NCBI GenBank assembly: GCA_023386955.1
Contig: JAEWIS010000018.1
Location: 18,938-82,937 of the forward strand
DNA length: 64,000 bases
Reading direction: 5' to 3'
Origin: Bacillota bacterium
Lineage (GTDB): Bacteria; Bacillota; Bacilli; Paenibacillales; NBRC-103111
Shown here: one piece after another, positions 63,930 through 64,000 of the stretch
How positions within the stretch are numbered: the stretch's first letter is position 1
Layout of the letters: every line of letters begins with the position of its first letter
Made by a program: the position numbers and the translations under genes
Notes under the pieces: generated by a model
The model's input: only the letters and a program-made list of their open reading frames with translations
Database searches by the model: none
Told to the model about the DNA's origin: nothing

Positions 63930-64000
63930 AAATAGCGTCACTGGAGTCCGTTAGAGTAGCCAACCCCCTGTTTTTGACTAAATAGCGCCTCTCCAGTCCG
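63930..64000. repeat. 50-bp-spaced short repeats at the window edge
   Basis: AAATAGCG begins at 63930 and again at 63980, each followed about 5 bases later by a variant of CT-SS-AGTCCG (CTGGAGTCCG, CTCCAGTCCG). A weaker relative starts near 63899. The array may continue beyond 64000. No gene is seen between 63764 and 64000. Confidence 0.6.

Overview
The window looks like a chromosomal segment of an endospore-forming Bacillota, most likely Paenibacillus or a close relative. It carries a dense set of Bacillus-type sporulation genes (spoIIE, yabP, yabQ, spoVB-like, spoVT, fin, spoVG, sspF, yabG, csfB) in nearly the order found in Bacillus subtilis between tmk and ftsH. It also carries three large SLH-domain surface proteins of the kind common in Paenibacillus. 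Almost all core genes are on the minus strand, so replication probably runs from high to low coordinates, with the origin beyond base 64000 (inference).

Layout, read from 64000 down in gene order: (1) 60995-63723, an accessory plus-strand block with a small membrane protein, a BlaI/MecI-type repressor, an M56 metalloprotease and a YceI protein; two copies of one 7-3-7 operator palindrome tie the last three together. (2) 60823-53258, csfB, a PLP decarboxylase, tmk, darA, yaaR, holB, ricT, yabA, trmN6-like and rsmI. (3) 53083-50403, divergent abrB, a YwfO-like HD hydrolase and tatD; metS, which sits here in B. subtilis, is absent. (4) ecsA-ecsB inserted on the plus strand, facing away from a c-di-AMP (ydaO) riboswitch that leads into the yabE cell-wall gene. 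(5) 46042-34859, rnmV, rsmA, yabG, veg, sspF, ispE, purR, ridA, spoVG, glmU, prs, ctc, pth, fin. (6) mfd and a PrsA-like foldase lipoprotein. (7) 15930-29794, a 14-kb insertion of three secreted SLH proteins: a 2688-residue GH115 glucuronidase fused to an SGNH esterase, a Cthe_2159-like carbohydrate-binding protein, and a 1093-residue S-layer protein. (8) 15583-8844, spoVT, spoVB-like, mazG, hup, rqcP, yabP, yabQ, divIC, an S1-domain protein. (9) tRNA-Met, spoIIE, a VWA protein, a Ser/Thr kinase, tilS, hpt and ftsH (truncated by the window edge).

The regulatory DNA is unusually readable. By eye I find a 21-bp-spacer spoIIE promoter with a Spo0A-box-like site, sigma-H-like elements before spoVG and hup, sigma-F-like elements sharing the core GGACATACT before the VWA gene, fin and csfB, a sigma-G-like promoter before spoVT, a sigma-K-like promoter before yabG, twin consensus promoters before veg, PurBoxes over the purR promoter, a cre site before the GH115 gene, and 0A boxes around abrB. 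Much of the sporulation cascade can therefore be read from this one window.

The intergenic regions also hold repeats: an 83-bp tandem repeat with two hairpins per unit and four TGCA-armed palindromes between glmU and prs, and about 50-bp-spaced repeats at the right edge. No CRISPR array, rRNA gene, phage or insertion sequence was seen.
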